Below, one piece after another: positions 48,511-57,358 of a DNA stretch of 64,000 nucleotides. The first letter of the stretch is position 1. Every line of letters begins with the position of its first letter. The position numbers and the translations under genes were made by a program. The stretch lies in assembly GCF_030581005.1 (NCBI RefSeq), contig NZ_JAUQSX010000013.1, positions 62,001-126,000 of the forward strand. Direction: 5' to 3'. This stretch comes from Hymenobacter mellowenesis (GTDB taxonomy: Bacteria > Bacteroidota > Bacteroidia > Cytophagales > Hymenobacteraceae). The notes below the pieces were generated by a model, which saw only the letters and a list, made by a program, of their open reading frames with translations, was not told the DNA's origin and ran no database searches.

Positions 48511-50250
48511 ATGCCCATATCCGCGAGTAAGCGCTGGAATTATATCCCCGAAACCGACCCTGCCGTAGCCCACCGCTTAGCGCAGGCCCTGTTCATCGCC
48601 CCTGAAATAGCCGCCTTGCTGGTGCAGCGTGGCCTCGACACGCCCGAAGCGGCGGCCGCCTTCTTCCACCCCGACCTGCGCCAGCTGCCCAACCCGCTGC
48701 TCATGCGCGACATGGACCGCGCCGTGGCCCGCTTGGCCCACGCCCTGCAGGCCGGCGAAAAAGTGCTGGTGCTGGGCGACTACGACGTGGACGGCATCAC
48801 GTCCGTGGCCACGGTCATCAGCTACCTCACGCCCCTTTTTGGGGCCGAGCGGCTGCGCGACTACATCCCCGACCGCTACACCGAGGGCTACGGCATCTCG
48901 CAGAAAGCCATCGACTTTGCGGCCGATAATAGCTTCAGTCTCGTGGTGGCGCTCGACTGCGGCATCAAAGCCGTGGAGCAGGTGGCCTACGCCGCCAGCC
49001 GCGGCGTCGATTTCATCATCTGCGACCACCACCTGCCCGGCGAGGAACTGCCCGCCGCCGTGGCCGTGCTCGACCCCAAGCGCGCCGACTGCCCGTATCC
49101 CTACAAAGAGCTGTCGGGCTGCGGCGTGGGCTTCAAGCTGATGCAGGCGCTGGGCGAGCACCTGGGCCTGCCGACGGAGCCGTTGCACGATTTGCTGGAT
49201 TTGGTGACGGTGAGCATCGCGGCCGACATCGTGCCCATTACCGGCGAAAACCGTATTCTGGCCTCTTACGGCCTGCGCCGTTTCAACGAGGACATTGCCC
49301 TGCTGCGCCCCGGCCTGGCCGCCCTGCGCGAGCTGGCCACCCTGCGCGAAGGCCCCCTGGGCATCAGCAGCCTGATATTCGGCTTCGCGCCGCGCATCAA
49401 CGCGGCCGGCCGCATGGGCGACGCCCGCCGCGCCGTGGCCATGCTGCTGGCCCCCGACCAGCAGGAGGCCCGCTACACCGCCGAGGTGGTGGACCAGATG
49501 AACCAGCAGCGCCGCGGTTCCGACCAGCACACCACCCAGGAAGCCCTCGACATGATTGCCGGCGACCCCCTGCTGCAAAACGCCCGCGCCACTGTGCTCT
49601 ACAAGGCCGACTGGCACCAGGGCGTGCTCGGCATCGTGGCCTCGCGCTGCTTGGACCAATACTACCGCCCCACCGTCATTCTCACCCAGCGCGACGGCAA
49701 GGCCACCGGCTCGGCCCGCTCCGTGGCGGGGTTTGACGTGCATGAGGCCTTGGAGGCTTGCGCCCCGTTGCTCGACCAGTTTGGCGGGCACCGCGCCGCC
49801 GCCGGCCTCACCCTGAAGGTGGAAAACGTACCCGCCTTCCAGCGCCGCTTCGAGGAAGTGGTGGCTGACACCCTCACCACCGAGCACCTCGTGCGGCCCG
49901 TGGAAGTGGCCGCCGTGCTGCCCATCGGCCGCATCACCGAAGAATTTTTCAACGAGCTGCGCCGCATGGAGCCCTTCGGCCCCGGCAACCCCAACCCGGT
50001 GTTTGCCTCGCGGCGCCTCATTGCCGTGCCCCACAGCGCTCGCATTGTGGGCCAGGGCCACCTCAAGCTGCGCCTCGCCTCGGCCGACGCTCAGGGACCG
50101 GCCGTGGACGCCATCGGCTTCGGCCTGGCCGACTACCTGCCCCAGATTGAGGAAGGCCAGCCTTTCAGCGCCTGCTACACTGTGGAACTGAACGAGTACC
50201 GCGGCCAGCGCAGCGTGCAGCTCCGCTTGCTGGACGTGCGCTGGGAGTAG
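48511..50250 (+). CDS. recJ: Single-stranded-DNA-specific 5'-3' exonuclease RecJ
   Basis: 579 residues. DHH phosphoesterase motifs are in order: GDYDVDGITS (motif I), 'VALDCGI' (motif II), DHH in 'ICDHHLPGEEL' (motif III), then the 'GFAPRINAAGRMGDARRAV' helix. A DHHA1 domain with GGHRAAAGLTL and a C-terminal OB fold follow. It degrades 5' single-stranded ends in recombination and mismatch repair. ATG 48511 is preferred over TTG 48496, which is only 8 bases after the promoter element. recF, a partner of RecA loading at gaps, is elsewhere in the window. Confidence 0.96.
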   Translation: MPISASKRWNYIPETDPAVAHRLAQALFIAPEIAALLVQRGLDTPEAAAAFFHPDLRQLPNPLLMRDMDRAVARLAHALQAGEKVLVLGDYDVDGITSVATVISYLTPLFGAERLRDYIPDRYTEGYGISQKAIDFAADNSFSLVVALDCGIKAVEQVAYAASRGVDFIICDHHLPGEELPAAVAVLDPKRADCPYPYKELSGCGVGFKLMQALGEHLGLPTEPLHDLLDLVTVSIAADIVPITGENRILASYGLRRFNEDIALLRPGLAALRELATLREGPLGISSLIFGFAPRINAAGRMGDARRAVAMLLAPDQQEARYTAEVVDQMNQQRRGSDQHTTQEALDMIAGDPLLQNARATVLYKADWHQGVLGIVASRCLDQYYRPTVILTQRDGKATGSARSVAGFDVHEALEACAPLLDQFGGHRAAAGLTLKVENVPAFQRRFEEVVADTLTTEHLVRPVEVAAVLPIGRITEEFFNELRRMEPFGPGNPNPVFASRRLIAVPHSARIVGQGHLKLRLASADAQGPAVDAIGFGLADYLPQIEEGQPFSACYTVELNEYRGQRSVQLRLLDVRWE

Positions 50251-50290
50251 GAAACCTCGTTTCTTCCTTGCGAGCAGGCAGGAATCGCTG

Positions 50291-50878
50291 TTATTCCGGT
50301 TTGGGCGTGGGCAGCGGGGTGAAGTAGAACAGCGTCTTTCTGGCCACTGAAGCCAGCGACGATTGGGTGACGTGCTTCAGGTAATTGCCCCGCACGAACA
50401 GCCAGTACGACGCTGGCCGGCTGAGCAGTTCGATGTATTCGAACGTTTCGAGTCGGGTGAGGCGGTGGTCTTCGTAGCGCTCCAAAAGGACTTTGCGGCC
50501 CTTCGCATCGTAATAGGCCACCTTCTCCAACTCAACGCCGAAGCGGCGCTTGACGACCTGTCTTTTGACAAGGCCGATGCCGCTGGGCGTTTTGACGCCG
50601 GAGTAGTCGATGTTGCCGCTGAAGGATGTTGCATAGGTTTTCACTCGGTGGTGCAGCCCGCCAAAGGTCCCTTTGGACGACTTAAAAAAGCCCATGTGCC
50701 CTTCGGCCTCCGTGCGCAGCTTGCCTACTAGGCGCAGTAGCGAGTCATTGGCAGCGGCATAACGGTCTTTTTGAATTTGCGCCAGCGTTTCGGGTGCAGG
50801 ACGGGGCGGGACGGTCTGGGCCTGAGCCACCGTGCCAGCGGCCAGAAGCAACGTGGCGAGAAGGAGAAATGACTTCAT
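50291..50878 (-). CDS. Secreted hypothetical protein
   Basis: 195 residues from ATG 50878. A signal peptide (MKSFLLLATLLLAAGTVAQAQ) is followed by a soluble domain rich in Arg, Lys and Tyr ('VKRRFGVELEKVAYYDAKGRKVLLERY', split). No membrane helix beyond the signal. The frame continues to 51013 upstream without support. No family recognised. Convergent with recJ. Confidence 0.75.
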   Translation of the reverse strand: MKSFLLLATLLLAAGTVAQAQTVPPRPAPETLAQIQKDRYAAANDSLLRLVGKLRTEAEGHMGFFKSSKGTFGGLHHRVKTYATSFSGNIDYSGVKTPSGIGLVKRQVVKRRFGVELEKVAYYDAKGRKVLLERYEDHRLTRLETFEYIELLSRPASYWLFVRGNYLKHVTQSSLASVARKTLFYFTPLPTPKPE

Positions 50879-50940
50879 TAAGTAGATATGAAAGGGCAGA
50901 ATTTTGAAGGGAATATTCTGCCACAAGGTACTGTGCAGCC

Positions 50941-51297
50941 CTACTTCCGCATCACCCGCCACACCCACCACAGCAGCGGCAACTGCAGCGGCAGCCGGCC
51001 CCAGGCCACCCACCCGGGAATGCCCAACTGCTCGTGAATGAGCGCCATGTACACATTGGCCGGAAACACAGCGAGCAGCAGCGTCAGCAGGCCCCAGCCG
51101 GCTATGCGCCGCGTGGCATCAAACAGCAGCCCCAGGCCGCCCAGAATCTCGAAAACCCCGCTCACGTACACCAGTGCCAGCGGATTGGGCAGCTGTGGCG
51201 GCATGATGGCCAGGTAAGTAGCCGGGTGCACAAAATGCCAGATGCCAGCCAGCACAAAGAGCAGGGCCAGCGCGTAACGACTGAGACGGAGAAGCAT
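50941..51297 (-). CDS. DoxX family membrane protein
   Basis: 118 residues from ATG 51297. Four hydrophobic helices with the DoxX pattern: 'YALALLFVLAGIWHFVHPATYL' at the start, 'VYVSGVFEILGGLGLLFDATRRIAG' in the middle, and 'WVAWGRLPLQLPLLWWVWRVMRK' at the end. The members are small inner-membrane proteins, often of unknown role. The frame to 51351 adds a basic head with no clear start signal. Confidence 0.85.
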   Translation of the reverse strand: MLLRLSRYALALLFVLAGIWHFVHPATYLAIMPPQLPNPLALVYVSGVFEILGGLGLLFDATRRIAGWGLLTLLLAVFPANVYMALIHEQLGIPGWVAWGRLPLQLPLLWWVWRVMRK

Positions 51298-51452
51298 AGG
51301 GCGTAAAAGTCGCGCAGAAAAACCCGGCAGAAGCGCGCCGCGTTTGCGCAATAGAAAAGCCCGGCAACTGAGGAATCTTTTGCTGCTCAGCGGTTGTCAC
51401 TGACGCACGGCCAGGGTCTACGGCTCACCTTGCCTAACGCCCGTTAGCAATG

Positions 51453-51460
51453 TACTTTTG
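51453..51460 (+). promoter_or_regulatory. Promoter of the acyl-CoA dehydrogenase gene
   Basis: TACTTTTG (51453-51460), exact TAnnTTTG, with CTTG at 51429-51432 as a possible -33 element 20 bases upstream. The ATG is 29 bases downstream. Confidence 0.6.
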
Positions 51461-51489
51461 TGTCATCATTTAATCATTCCCACCGCCCC

Positions 51490-52650
51490 ATGCAAACCGC
51501 CACATCCTCTAGTATTTACCAGTTGACTGAAGAACAGCTTGCCGTGCGCGACGCGGCCCGCGATTTTGCCCAGAGCGAACTGTGGGCCGGCGTGATTGAG
51601 CGCGACGAGCACCAGAAGTTCCCCACCGAGCAGGTGAAGAAAATGGGTGAGCTCGGCTTCATGGGCATGATGGTGAGCCCCGAATACGGCGGCTCCGGCC
51701 TCGACACCGTGAGCTACGTGCTGGCCATGGAGGAAATTTCGAAGGTGGACGCCTCCTGCTCGGTCATCATGAGCGTCAACAACTCGCTGGTGTGCTGGGG
51801 CTTGGAAAAATACGGCACCGAGGAGCAGAAGCGCAAGTACCTGCCGCGCCTATGCTCCGGCGAAATCATCGGCGCATTTGCCCTGAGTGAGCCCGAAGCC
51901 GGCTCCGACGCCACCAGCCAGCGTACCACCGCCGAAGACAAAGGCGACCACTACCTGCTGAACGGCACCAAAAACTGGATTACCAACGGCACCACCGCCT
52001 CGGTCTACCTCGTCATCGCCCAAACTCACCCCGAGCTGAAGTCGCGCGGCATCAACGTCCTCATCGTCGACAAGGACATGCCCGGCTTCATTCAGGGCCC
52101 GAAGGAGAACAAGCTCGGCATCCGCGGCTCCGACACCTGCTCGCTGATGTTTACCGACGTGAAAGTGCCCAAGGAAAACCGCATCGGCGACGACGGCTTC
52201 GGCTTCAAGTTCGCCATGCAGGTGCTGGCCGGCGGCCGCATCGGCATTGCCTCGCAGGCCCTGGGCATTGCCTCCGGCTCGCTGGAGCTCAGCCTGAAAT
52301 ACGCCAAGGAGCGCAAGGCGTTCGGCGTGGAAATCGCCAAGCACCAAGCCATTCAGTTCAAGCTGGCCGACATGGCCACCAACGTCGACGCCGCCCGCCT
52401 GCTCTGCCTGCAAGCCGCCTCCGATAAGGATGCCGGCGCCGATTACGGCAAGTCTGGCGCCATGGCCAAGCTCTTCGCCTCGAAGGTGGCTATGGACTCG
52501 GCCGTAGAGGCCGTGCAGATTCATGGTGGCTACGGCTTTGTGAAGGAATACCACGTCGAACGCTTCATGCGCGACGCCAAGATTACCCAGATTTACGAGG
52601 GCACTTCGGAAATTCAGAAAATTGTGATTTCGCGGGATATCCTCAAGTAA
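51490..52650 (+). CDS. Acyl-CoA dehydrogenase (short/branched-chain type)
   Basis: 386 residues from ATG 51490; GTG 51460 is unlikely because it overlaps the promoter. FAD enzyme with the family blocks 'FALSEPEAGSDATSQRTTAE', 'NGTKNWITNG' and 'VLAGGRIGIASQALGIA'. The catalytic Glu is in 'ITQIYEGTSEIQKIVISRDI' near the C-terminus. It makes the alpha-beta double bond in acyl-CoA beta-oxidation and passes electrons to ETF. Chain-length preference cannot be read safely; 'IYEGTSEIQ' and the overall length fit butyryl- or isovaleryl-type members. It is transcribed alone. Confidence 0.94.
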   Translation: MQTATSSSIYQLTEEQLAVRDAARDFAQSELWAGVIERDEHQKFPTEQVKKMGELGFMGMMVSPEYGGSGLDTVSYVLAMEEISKVDASCSVIMSVNNSLVCWGLEKYGTEEQKRKYLPRLCSGEIIGAFALSEPEAGSDATSQRTTAEDKGDHYLLNGTKNWITNGTTASVYLVIAQTHPELKSRGINVLIVDKDMPGFIQGPKENKLGIRGSDTCSLMFTDVKVPKENRIGDDGFGFKFAMQVLAGGRIGIASQALGIASGSLELSLKYAKERKAFGVEIAKHQAIQFKLADMATNVDAARLLCLQAASDKDAGADYGKSGAMAKLFASKVAMDSAVEAVQIHGGYGFVKEYHVERFMRDAKITQIYEGTSEIQKIVISRDILK

Positions 52651-52684
52651 GCCCCGAATTGCCTAAAATTCAGATTCATTGCAC

Positions 52685-52715
52685 AAAACCCAGCCACTTT
52701 TTGGCTGGGTTTTTA
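52685..52715 (+). terminator. Terminator after the acyl-CoA dehydrogenase gene
   Basis: AAAACCCAGCC (52685-52695) pairs with GGCTGGGTTTTT (52703-52714), ending in T-run, 35 bases after the stop. Confidence 0.9.
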
Positions 52716-52808
52716 GTTTTTGTGAATTTCAAGGTGTTATCTTGCACTGCGATTTGTACGCATCCGTGTAAATCGTATCGCTAAAAGGCCGCATTGGCAC
52801 CTCGAATT

Positions 52809-53735
52809 ATGGAAGATTACAATAAAGTCATTGAATCGTTGGGCGTCCGCTACATCAAAGCGAAGAACCTGGTGCTGCACCAGCCGTTCACCGTGCGCAA
52901 CTCCTACGACGTTGGTAATAACCTTATTCTGCTACACAAAGGGCGCCTGACTTTCGGCGAAGAAGAGATGGTGGTGGAAGAAGGCGAAATGCTCTTCATT
53001 CCCGGCGGCCGCCCCACCCGCGTGAGCTACGGCGTGGACCAGAAAAACCGCGTCATCACCAACGACGACCTCATTACCAACAAAGACAAGTTTTTTCACT
53101 CCAACGACAACCTCGACCTCATCGGCGAAGCCGAGGAAAGCCACAGCTTCGTGAGCTTCGAAGCCAAGGTGTTCGATTCGGTGAACTTCTTCGCCTCGCT
53201 CGACGTGCCGGCCTTCCTCATCTCGGGGCAGCAAAAGCTGGCCAACCTGGTGATTAAAGTGGTGGAAGAGAGCATTCAGGACCTACCCGGCCGCGAGCGC
53301 CTCATCAACATCTACACCGAAAACATTGTGGTGGAAGTGGTGCGCTACGTGCTGCGCAATAACATGTTTGTGGAGCAGCTGGCCACCAACAGCACCTACT
53401 TCAAAGACCCGCGCCTGATTGACCTGTTCAACTACATCAAGGAGAACCTGGGCGGCGACCTGTCGAACAAAGTCCTCTCGGGCGTGGCCAACGTGAGCGA
53501 GGACTACGTGGGACAGTATTTCAAGATGCTGACCAACATCAACCCGCAGGACTACATCGAATACCAGCGCATGGAGCGCGCCGTGTTCCTGCTGCGCACC
53601 ACCAAGAAAAGCATCCGCGACATCGGCAAGGAAGTAGGCTACAAAGACACCGCCTATTTCTGCCGCCGCTTCAAGATGATGTTCGGCATCCCGGCCGGCA
53701 AGATGCGCCGCCGCGAGTCGGCCATGAACATCTAA
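52809..53735 (+). CDS. AraC family transcriptional regulator
   Basis: 308 residues from ATG 52809. A cupin-like N-terminal domain ('NNLILLHKGRLTFGEEEMVVEEGEMLFIPGG') and a C-terminal AraC double-HTH domain: 'LSGVANVSEDYVGQYFKMLTNINPQDYI', 'KKSIRDIGKEVGYKDTAYFCRRFKMMFGIPAGKMR' (shown in part). The end 'FKMMFGIPAGKMRRRE' is a classic AraC ending. It follows the acyl-CoA dehydrogenase terminator but regulates an unknown set of genes. Confidence 0.92.
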   Translation: MEDYNKVIESLGVRYIKAKNLVLHQPFTVRNSYDVGNNLILLHKGRLTFGEEEMVVEEGEMLFIPGGRPTRVSYGVDQKNRVITNDDLITNKDKFFHSNDNLDLIGEAEESHSFVSFEAKVFDSVNFFASLDVPAFLISGQQKLANLVIKVVEESIQDLPGRERLINIYTENIVVEVVRYVLRNNMFVEQLATNSTYFKDPRLIDLFNYIKENLGGDLSNKVLSGVANVSEDYVGQYFKMLTNINPQDYIEYQRMERAVFLLRTTKKSIRDIGKEVGYKDTAYFCRRFKMMFGIPAGKMRRRESAMNI

Positions 53736-53759
53736 ACGCTATCAGTCTCACCGTTGAAC

Positions 53760-53793
53760 AAAAAGCCCTGCTTCAAACGAAGCAGGGCTTTTT
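53760..53793. terminator. Bidirectional terminator
   Basis: AAAAAGCCCTGCTTC (53760-53774) pairs with GAAGCAGGGCTTTTT (53779-53793) over a 4-base loop. It lies between convergent genes and can stop both. Confidence 0.92.
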
Positions 53794-53868
53794 GCTTGGC
53801 CTATGTAAGCGTCGATAAGGTAATACTTATCAAGGCGAGGTATTTCAAATGCAAAGTGGAGAAATGCC

Positions 53869-54456
53869 TCATGGCTGCTTGCGGTCAAAACGCCCCTCGG
53901 TTACTTTAATAGTCTTTGTTGGGTCGAGGTTGCTGACGGCAGTGAACTCAAAAGAGCCGGCAGCTATACGTTTGACCATCACATTGCTTATGTCAACATA
54001 TGTCAAATTAACAACTCCTTGGTGCTGTGTGTCAGTATAGTAGACTTCACTTGCATTGTCTTTGGGAAAGAAAGCAGCATAACTTAGGCATTGATAAGGA
54101 GACGCCGCAGGTAAAATCGGGGTTGACTTATTCAAAAGGTAAGGCCCGACCAATAATTGATTTTTGTAATCGGGCACGCTGTTTAGAAAAAGGTGCAGGC
54201 TGCCTTCCCGGTCGCCGAACTTTCCATTTAGGCGCAGGTAATAGGCGCTATCGTAGGCAAAGCCGCCGCCCATGCCTTCGACCTTGCCCAAGCCGCTGCC
54301 GTAGCCCGAGGCCACGAACACCTGACCGTTGATGCGGCAGCCGGCGGTGTTGGCCCCGGTGTGGGTGGCGGCGGGCAGCCCGGCCTCGGGGTCGTCCTTG
54401 GAGCAACTGCTGGCGGCAATTAGTAGCGTTAGCAAGAAATACACGGCAGGTTTCAT
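53869..54456 (-). CDS. DUF6252-like lipoprotein
   Basis: 195 residues from ATG 54456. Lipoprotein signal with lipobox (ASSC) followed by SKDDP. The region 'LPAATHTGANTAGCRINGQVFVASG' is the typical start of the DUF6252 domain, a Bacteroidota outer-surface family. Low-complexity Gly-rich 'GYGSGLGKVEGMGGGFAY' follows. Base composition is somewhat less GC-rich than neighbouring genes. Role unknown. Confidence 0.8.
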   Translation of the reverse strand: MKPAVYFLLTLLIAASSCSKDDPEAGLPAATHTGANTAGCRINGQVFVASGYGSGLGKVEGMGGGFAYDSAYYLRLNGKFGDREGSLHLFLNSVPDYKNQLLVGPYLLNKSTPILPAASPYQCLSYAAFFPKDNASEVYYTDTQHQGVVNLTYVDISNVMVKRIAAGSFEFTAVSNLDPTKTIKVTEGRFDRKQP

Positions 54457-54673
54457 AGGGAAGTAATGATTGAGAGGGACCAAGTCTAAATGTAGATTTG
54501 TATAGGCACGAATCGATTTTTAAATACTCCAAAATCCGACTTTTAAATTGGTCATCTTCACGCCTATCCAGTATTCAAAAACAGGCTCAGGTTACCTTGG
54601 CGAAGTAAATCGACCGCCTAGAAAAGGACTTTAGAGATTTCGTGCTGCTCTGCCACCATGGTACACTGGCCAC

Positions 54674-54711
54674 AAAAAAGCCCCGCTTCAAATTTGAAGC
54701 GGGGCTTTTTT
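54674..54711 (-). terminator. Terminator of the low-complexity protein gene
   Basis: A perfect 19-base inverted repeat, AAAAAAGCCCCGCTTCAAA (54674-54692) with TTTGAAGCGGGGCTTTTTT (54693-54711), with no loop between the arms as written. It is directly downstream of the minus-strand gene that ends at 54729. The interval 54457-54673 has no supported gene. Confidence 0.88.
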
Positions 54712-54728
54712 TAGTTCTTTAAAGTAGC

Positions 54729-55496
54729 TTATTCGATGCTGCGAAAGCCGTCATCTTTCGAGCGCTGGCCGTGGTCGGTGAAGGCTGAAGCACCGGTGCT
54801 CGTTTCCGAACGGCCGCTGCCAGACTTGATGCCTGCGTTATCGGCGCTGCTGCCGCTGCCGTAGCTGGAGCCGCTGCCACCGTAGCGACTGCCGCTGTTG
54901 CCATAAGGCGAGCCGCTGTCGGAGCGGCTGGCGGCGCCGGAAGCCGATTTGCGGCTCGTGGAGGCATCCGGAGCCTGGTAGCCGTAGCTGCGGCGGCCGT
55001 AGCTGCCGGTGTCGCGCTGCTTGCCGTAGTTGTAGCTCGCGCTGTCCGAGGACGACGAGGACTTGCCTTTTCGCAGGGCCAGCCAGCCCAAGCCGGCGGC
55101 CAGAATGGCACCGCCCACTACTTTTTGGGTGGTGCTGAGCTCGTTCACGCGGGCCACGGCGCGGTTGCCGAGGTCTTTCAGGCTCTGAGGCAGTTGGTTC
55201 ACGCTGTCGAGCACGCCAGAGTCTTCAATCCATTTTTTGCCGCTGTTCAGGGCGGTGTCGAGTAGGGTGCCGTCCTGGGCGTTGGTTTGCTGGCCTTCGC
55301 CTTGGCGGTCGGTGCCGGCGTTGGCCGTGGTTTGGCTGCTGGCGTCCGGCGTAGCTGACGTGCTTTGCGCGCTGGGATTGGGGGCCGACTTGCGCGAGGA
55401 GGCCGAGGCGCCGCTGGCCGTGGCCGAAGTATTTTGCGAAGTGCGGCCGGCGTCGGCGGCGTTCGGCGTACCGAACTGGTCTTGCTGGTTATCCAT
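54729..55496 (-). CDS. Low-complexity Ser/Gly-rich protein with a transmembrane helix
   Basis: 255 residues from ATG 55496. A Ser/Ala/Thr/Gln-rich N-terminal region (about 1-75), an amphipathic segment ('KKWIEDSGVLDSVNQLPQSLKDLGNRA'), then one hydrophobic helix ('VVGGAILAAGLGWLALRKGK', about 125-144), and a C-terminal low-complexity stretch of Ser/Gly/Tyr/Arg repeats (SRSDSGSPYG, SGSRYGGSGSSYGSGSS). This organisation is seen in stress-induced or cell-envelope Bacteroidota proteins. No named family. Confidence 0.75.
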   Translation of the reverse strand: MDNQQDQFGTPNAADAGRTSQNTSATASGASASSRKSAPNPSAQSTSATPDASSQTTANAGTDRQGEGQQTNAQDGTLLDTALNSGKKWIEDSGVLDSVNQLPQSLKDLGNRAVARVNELSTTQKVVGGAILAAGLGWLALRKGKSSSSSDSASYNYGKQRDTGSYGRRSYGYQAPDASTSRKSASGAASRSDSGSPYGNSGSRYGGSGSSYGSGSSADNAGIKSGSGRSETSTGASAFTDHGQRSKDDGFRSIE

Positions 55497-55642
55497 GATA
55501 AGGAGACGGGAGGGAATGTGGAAAGAAAGGAAGAAGGTGCTTCCGCACGTAGCGGGCAAGCGTGGGTTTTATTCGTAATCGGCAGCCGGGAAGTTGCATG
55601 AAGCGGGCTTTATTTTGGTGAAGGCCCAAATTCCATTGGCGC

Positions 55643-55673
55643 AAAAAAGCCTTGCCGATTTTGCGGCAAGGCT
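55643..55673 (-). terminator. Terminator of the HEAVH gene
   Basis: AGCCTTGCCG (55648-55657) pairs with CGGCAAGGCT (55664-55673); the A-run at 55643-55648 is the T-run on the minus strand. Confidence 0.85.
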
Positions 55674-55703
55674 TTCTGAATGAACTGATAACGGAGCGGT
55701 GGG

Positions 55704-56054
55704 CTAGGAGGGGCGGGCGTGGCGCGGCAGGGGACGCAGCACGTAGTCGGGGTTGGCCAGCACCACGCGGCGGGCTTCTTCGCGGGCTTCCACTTCATAC
55801 TTGTTGAGGTAGTAGCCCACGCGGGCCGACTCGACCAGGTATTTCCAGAGGAAGGGCAGCAGGCCGTGTTCGCGGTACTGGCGCAGGTGCACGGCCTCGT
55901 GGGCCACCCATTCGGCATCGGCCAGGAATTCTTCGCGGGAGGTGCCGCTCAGGTGCACCGTCTGGCCCACCACCATGGCCACGCGCGGGGCTTTCAGTAC
56001 CATGCGGGCAATGCGGGCCAGGGGAGAGCCGGTCCAGGTTCGGGGAGTTTGCAT
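55704..56054 (-). CDS. DUF4157-like putative zinc metallopeptidase
   Basis: 116 residues from ATG 56054. It carries HEAVH (about 52-56, in 'WVAHEAVHLRQYREHG'), an HExxH zinc-site pattern, in a helical context like DUF4157 or related peptidase-like small proteins. No signal peptide and no other zinc ligand easy to name. The remainder is Arg-rich and helical ('YEVEAREEARRVVLANPDYV'). Whether it is catalytic is open. Confidence 0.7.
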   Translation of the reverse strand: MQTPRTWTGSPLARIARMVLKAPRVAMVVGQTVHLSGTSREEFLADAEWVAHEAVHLRQYREHGLLPFLWKYLVESARVGYYLNKYEVEAREEARRVVLANPDYVLRPLPRHARPS

Positions 56055-56388
56055 AAAGCAAGATAGCGAAATAGTTGAGCCGCGCTATTACGGCAAAGCT
56101 CGAAGCATGGTTGCAAACAGAAAGAATAATATTGGTTGAATTAATTGTGCTTAATAAAGAATATTTGAATTTTTCTTGTAAAAAGTGCGGTGCTTATGAA
56201 AAGTTTAACCTAGCTTTACCCAACGACCTATTCCAACGCGAATATAAATTTCCCGGTCCGACTTCTTTTCTACTGCTTTTCACTTGGCCCAACACGGCTT
56301 CGCCTATCGCCTAAGAAATCTACTAGCCCGGCTCTTTTTGCGCTTCTGCAGAAACCCGGATTTGTGCCCCAACCCCTAACGACGGACA
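56055..56388. other. AT-rich intergenic stretch without a supported gene
   Basis: 334 bases between divergent genes. The frame 56075-56314 on the plus strand would give 79 residues with four scattered Cys/hydrophobic runs, but no start signal, promoter or family was found and it is probably chance. AT content is higher than the surroundings, so it may be a remnant. I see no repeat or hairpin in it. Confidence 0.5.
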
Positions 56389-57117
56389 ATGAAAAATACG
56401 ATTCTGTATTGCCTCGCCGCTGGCTCCCTTGCTCTCTCCTTCTTCTTTGAACGCGCCCCCGATGCTTCGGCGACGGCCCGTGCCATGGCGGCACCGGTCG
56501 CGGCCGAAGCATCGCTGCTTCCGGCCCTGACGATGGACGAGCCTGCTCTGGTAGCTAATCGCGGCGGCGGTACGCCCGCCAACACGCCGGTCGAAAAGCC
56601 CGCTGCGCCCACCGCCGCCGAACTGGCTGCCTCGCGCGACTCGCTCACCTACCACTACTACGCGCAGACCCTGGGCCTGCACCTGGCTTTCAACGAGAAC
56701 AAGGACCTGCTCCGCACCGTCACCGATTGGATTGGCGCTCCCTACTCCTACGGCAGCAACTCGCGCCGCGGCACCGACTGCTCGGGCTTCGTGACCCGCG
56801 TGTTTCGTGAGGTGTACGGCATCAACCTGATTCACTCGTCGCGCGCCATGTTCAGCACCACCAAGCGCGTGGCCAAGAGCGAGATGGAAACCGGCGACCT
56901 GGTGTTTTTCCGCCGGGGCAAGGGCCCGATTTACCACGTCGGCATCTACCTGAAGGACGGTAAATTTGCCCACTCGGCCACCAACGGCGGCGTGATGGTG
57001 AGCTCGCTCAATCAGCCTTACTACCACCGCAACTTCTACGCCGCCGGCCGCGTGCGCGCCGCCAAAGCGGCTGATGAGGCGTTGGTAGCCGCTGCTACCG
57101 TTCCCACGCAGGAATAG
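56389..57117 (+). CDS. NlpC/P60 (C40) peptidoglycan endopeptidase
   Basis: 242 residues. A signal peptide is followed by a Pro/Ala-rich linker and a C-terminal NlpC/P60 domain. The catalytic Cys is Cys131 in GTDCSGFV, the His is His183 in 'GPIYHVGIYL', and the third residue is probably the His in 'KFAHSAT'. The opening 'VTDWIGAPYSYGSNSRRGTD' is typical of the family. It cleaves cell-wall stem peptides in the periplasm. It is a single gene with its own terminator. Confidence 0.92.
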   Translation: MKNTILYCLAAGSLALSFFFERAPDASATARAMAAPVAAEASLLPALTMDEPALVANRGGGTPANTPVEKPAAPTAAELAASRDSLTYHYYAQTLGLHLAFNENKDLLRTVTDWIGAPYSYGSNSRRGTDCSGFVTRVFREVYGINLIHSSRAMFSTTKRVAKSEMETGDLVFFRRGKGPIYHVGIYLKDGKFAHSATNGGVMVSSLNQPYYHRNFYAAGRVRAAKAADEALVAAATVPTQE

Positions 57118-57143
57118 GTTTCGTTTGCCATCATGCAAGGCAT

Positions 57144-57176
57144 AACGCCCGGCCCCATCGGCCGGGCGTTTTTTTT
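57144..57176 (+). terminator. Terminator after the NlpC/P60 gene
   Basis: AACGCCCGGCC (57144-57154) pairs with GGCCGGGCGTT (57160-57170), followed by eight T in total. Confidence 0.92.
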
Positions 57177-57358
57177 GGTCCATTCACCAAGTAAATGAGG
57201 CCGTTGGCGGGAAAATTCATCGGAAGCTTATGCAGAAAGCGGCATATTGTGATTAAACCCCGGGCAGCCGTTTGGGTCTAGGGTAAACCATTGGGCCAGA
57301 AGTAAAAAGCGGCAGACTTCGGCAGTGGATTTCGGTTTCAATTTTTACGCGCTTGCTT

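Noticed and set aside
56075..56314. Plus-strand frame of 79 codons in the AT-rich gap
   Set aside because: No promoter, start context or family; AT-rich gaps yield such frames by chance.
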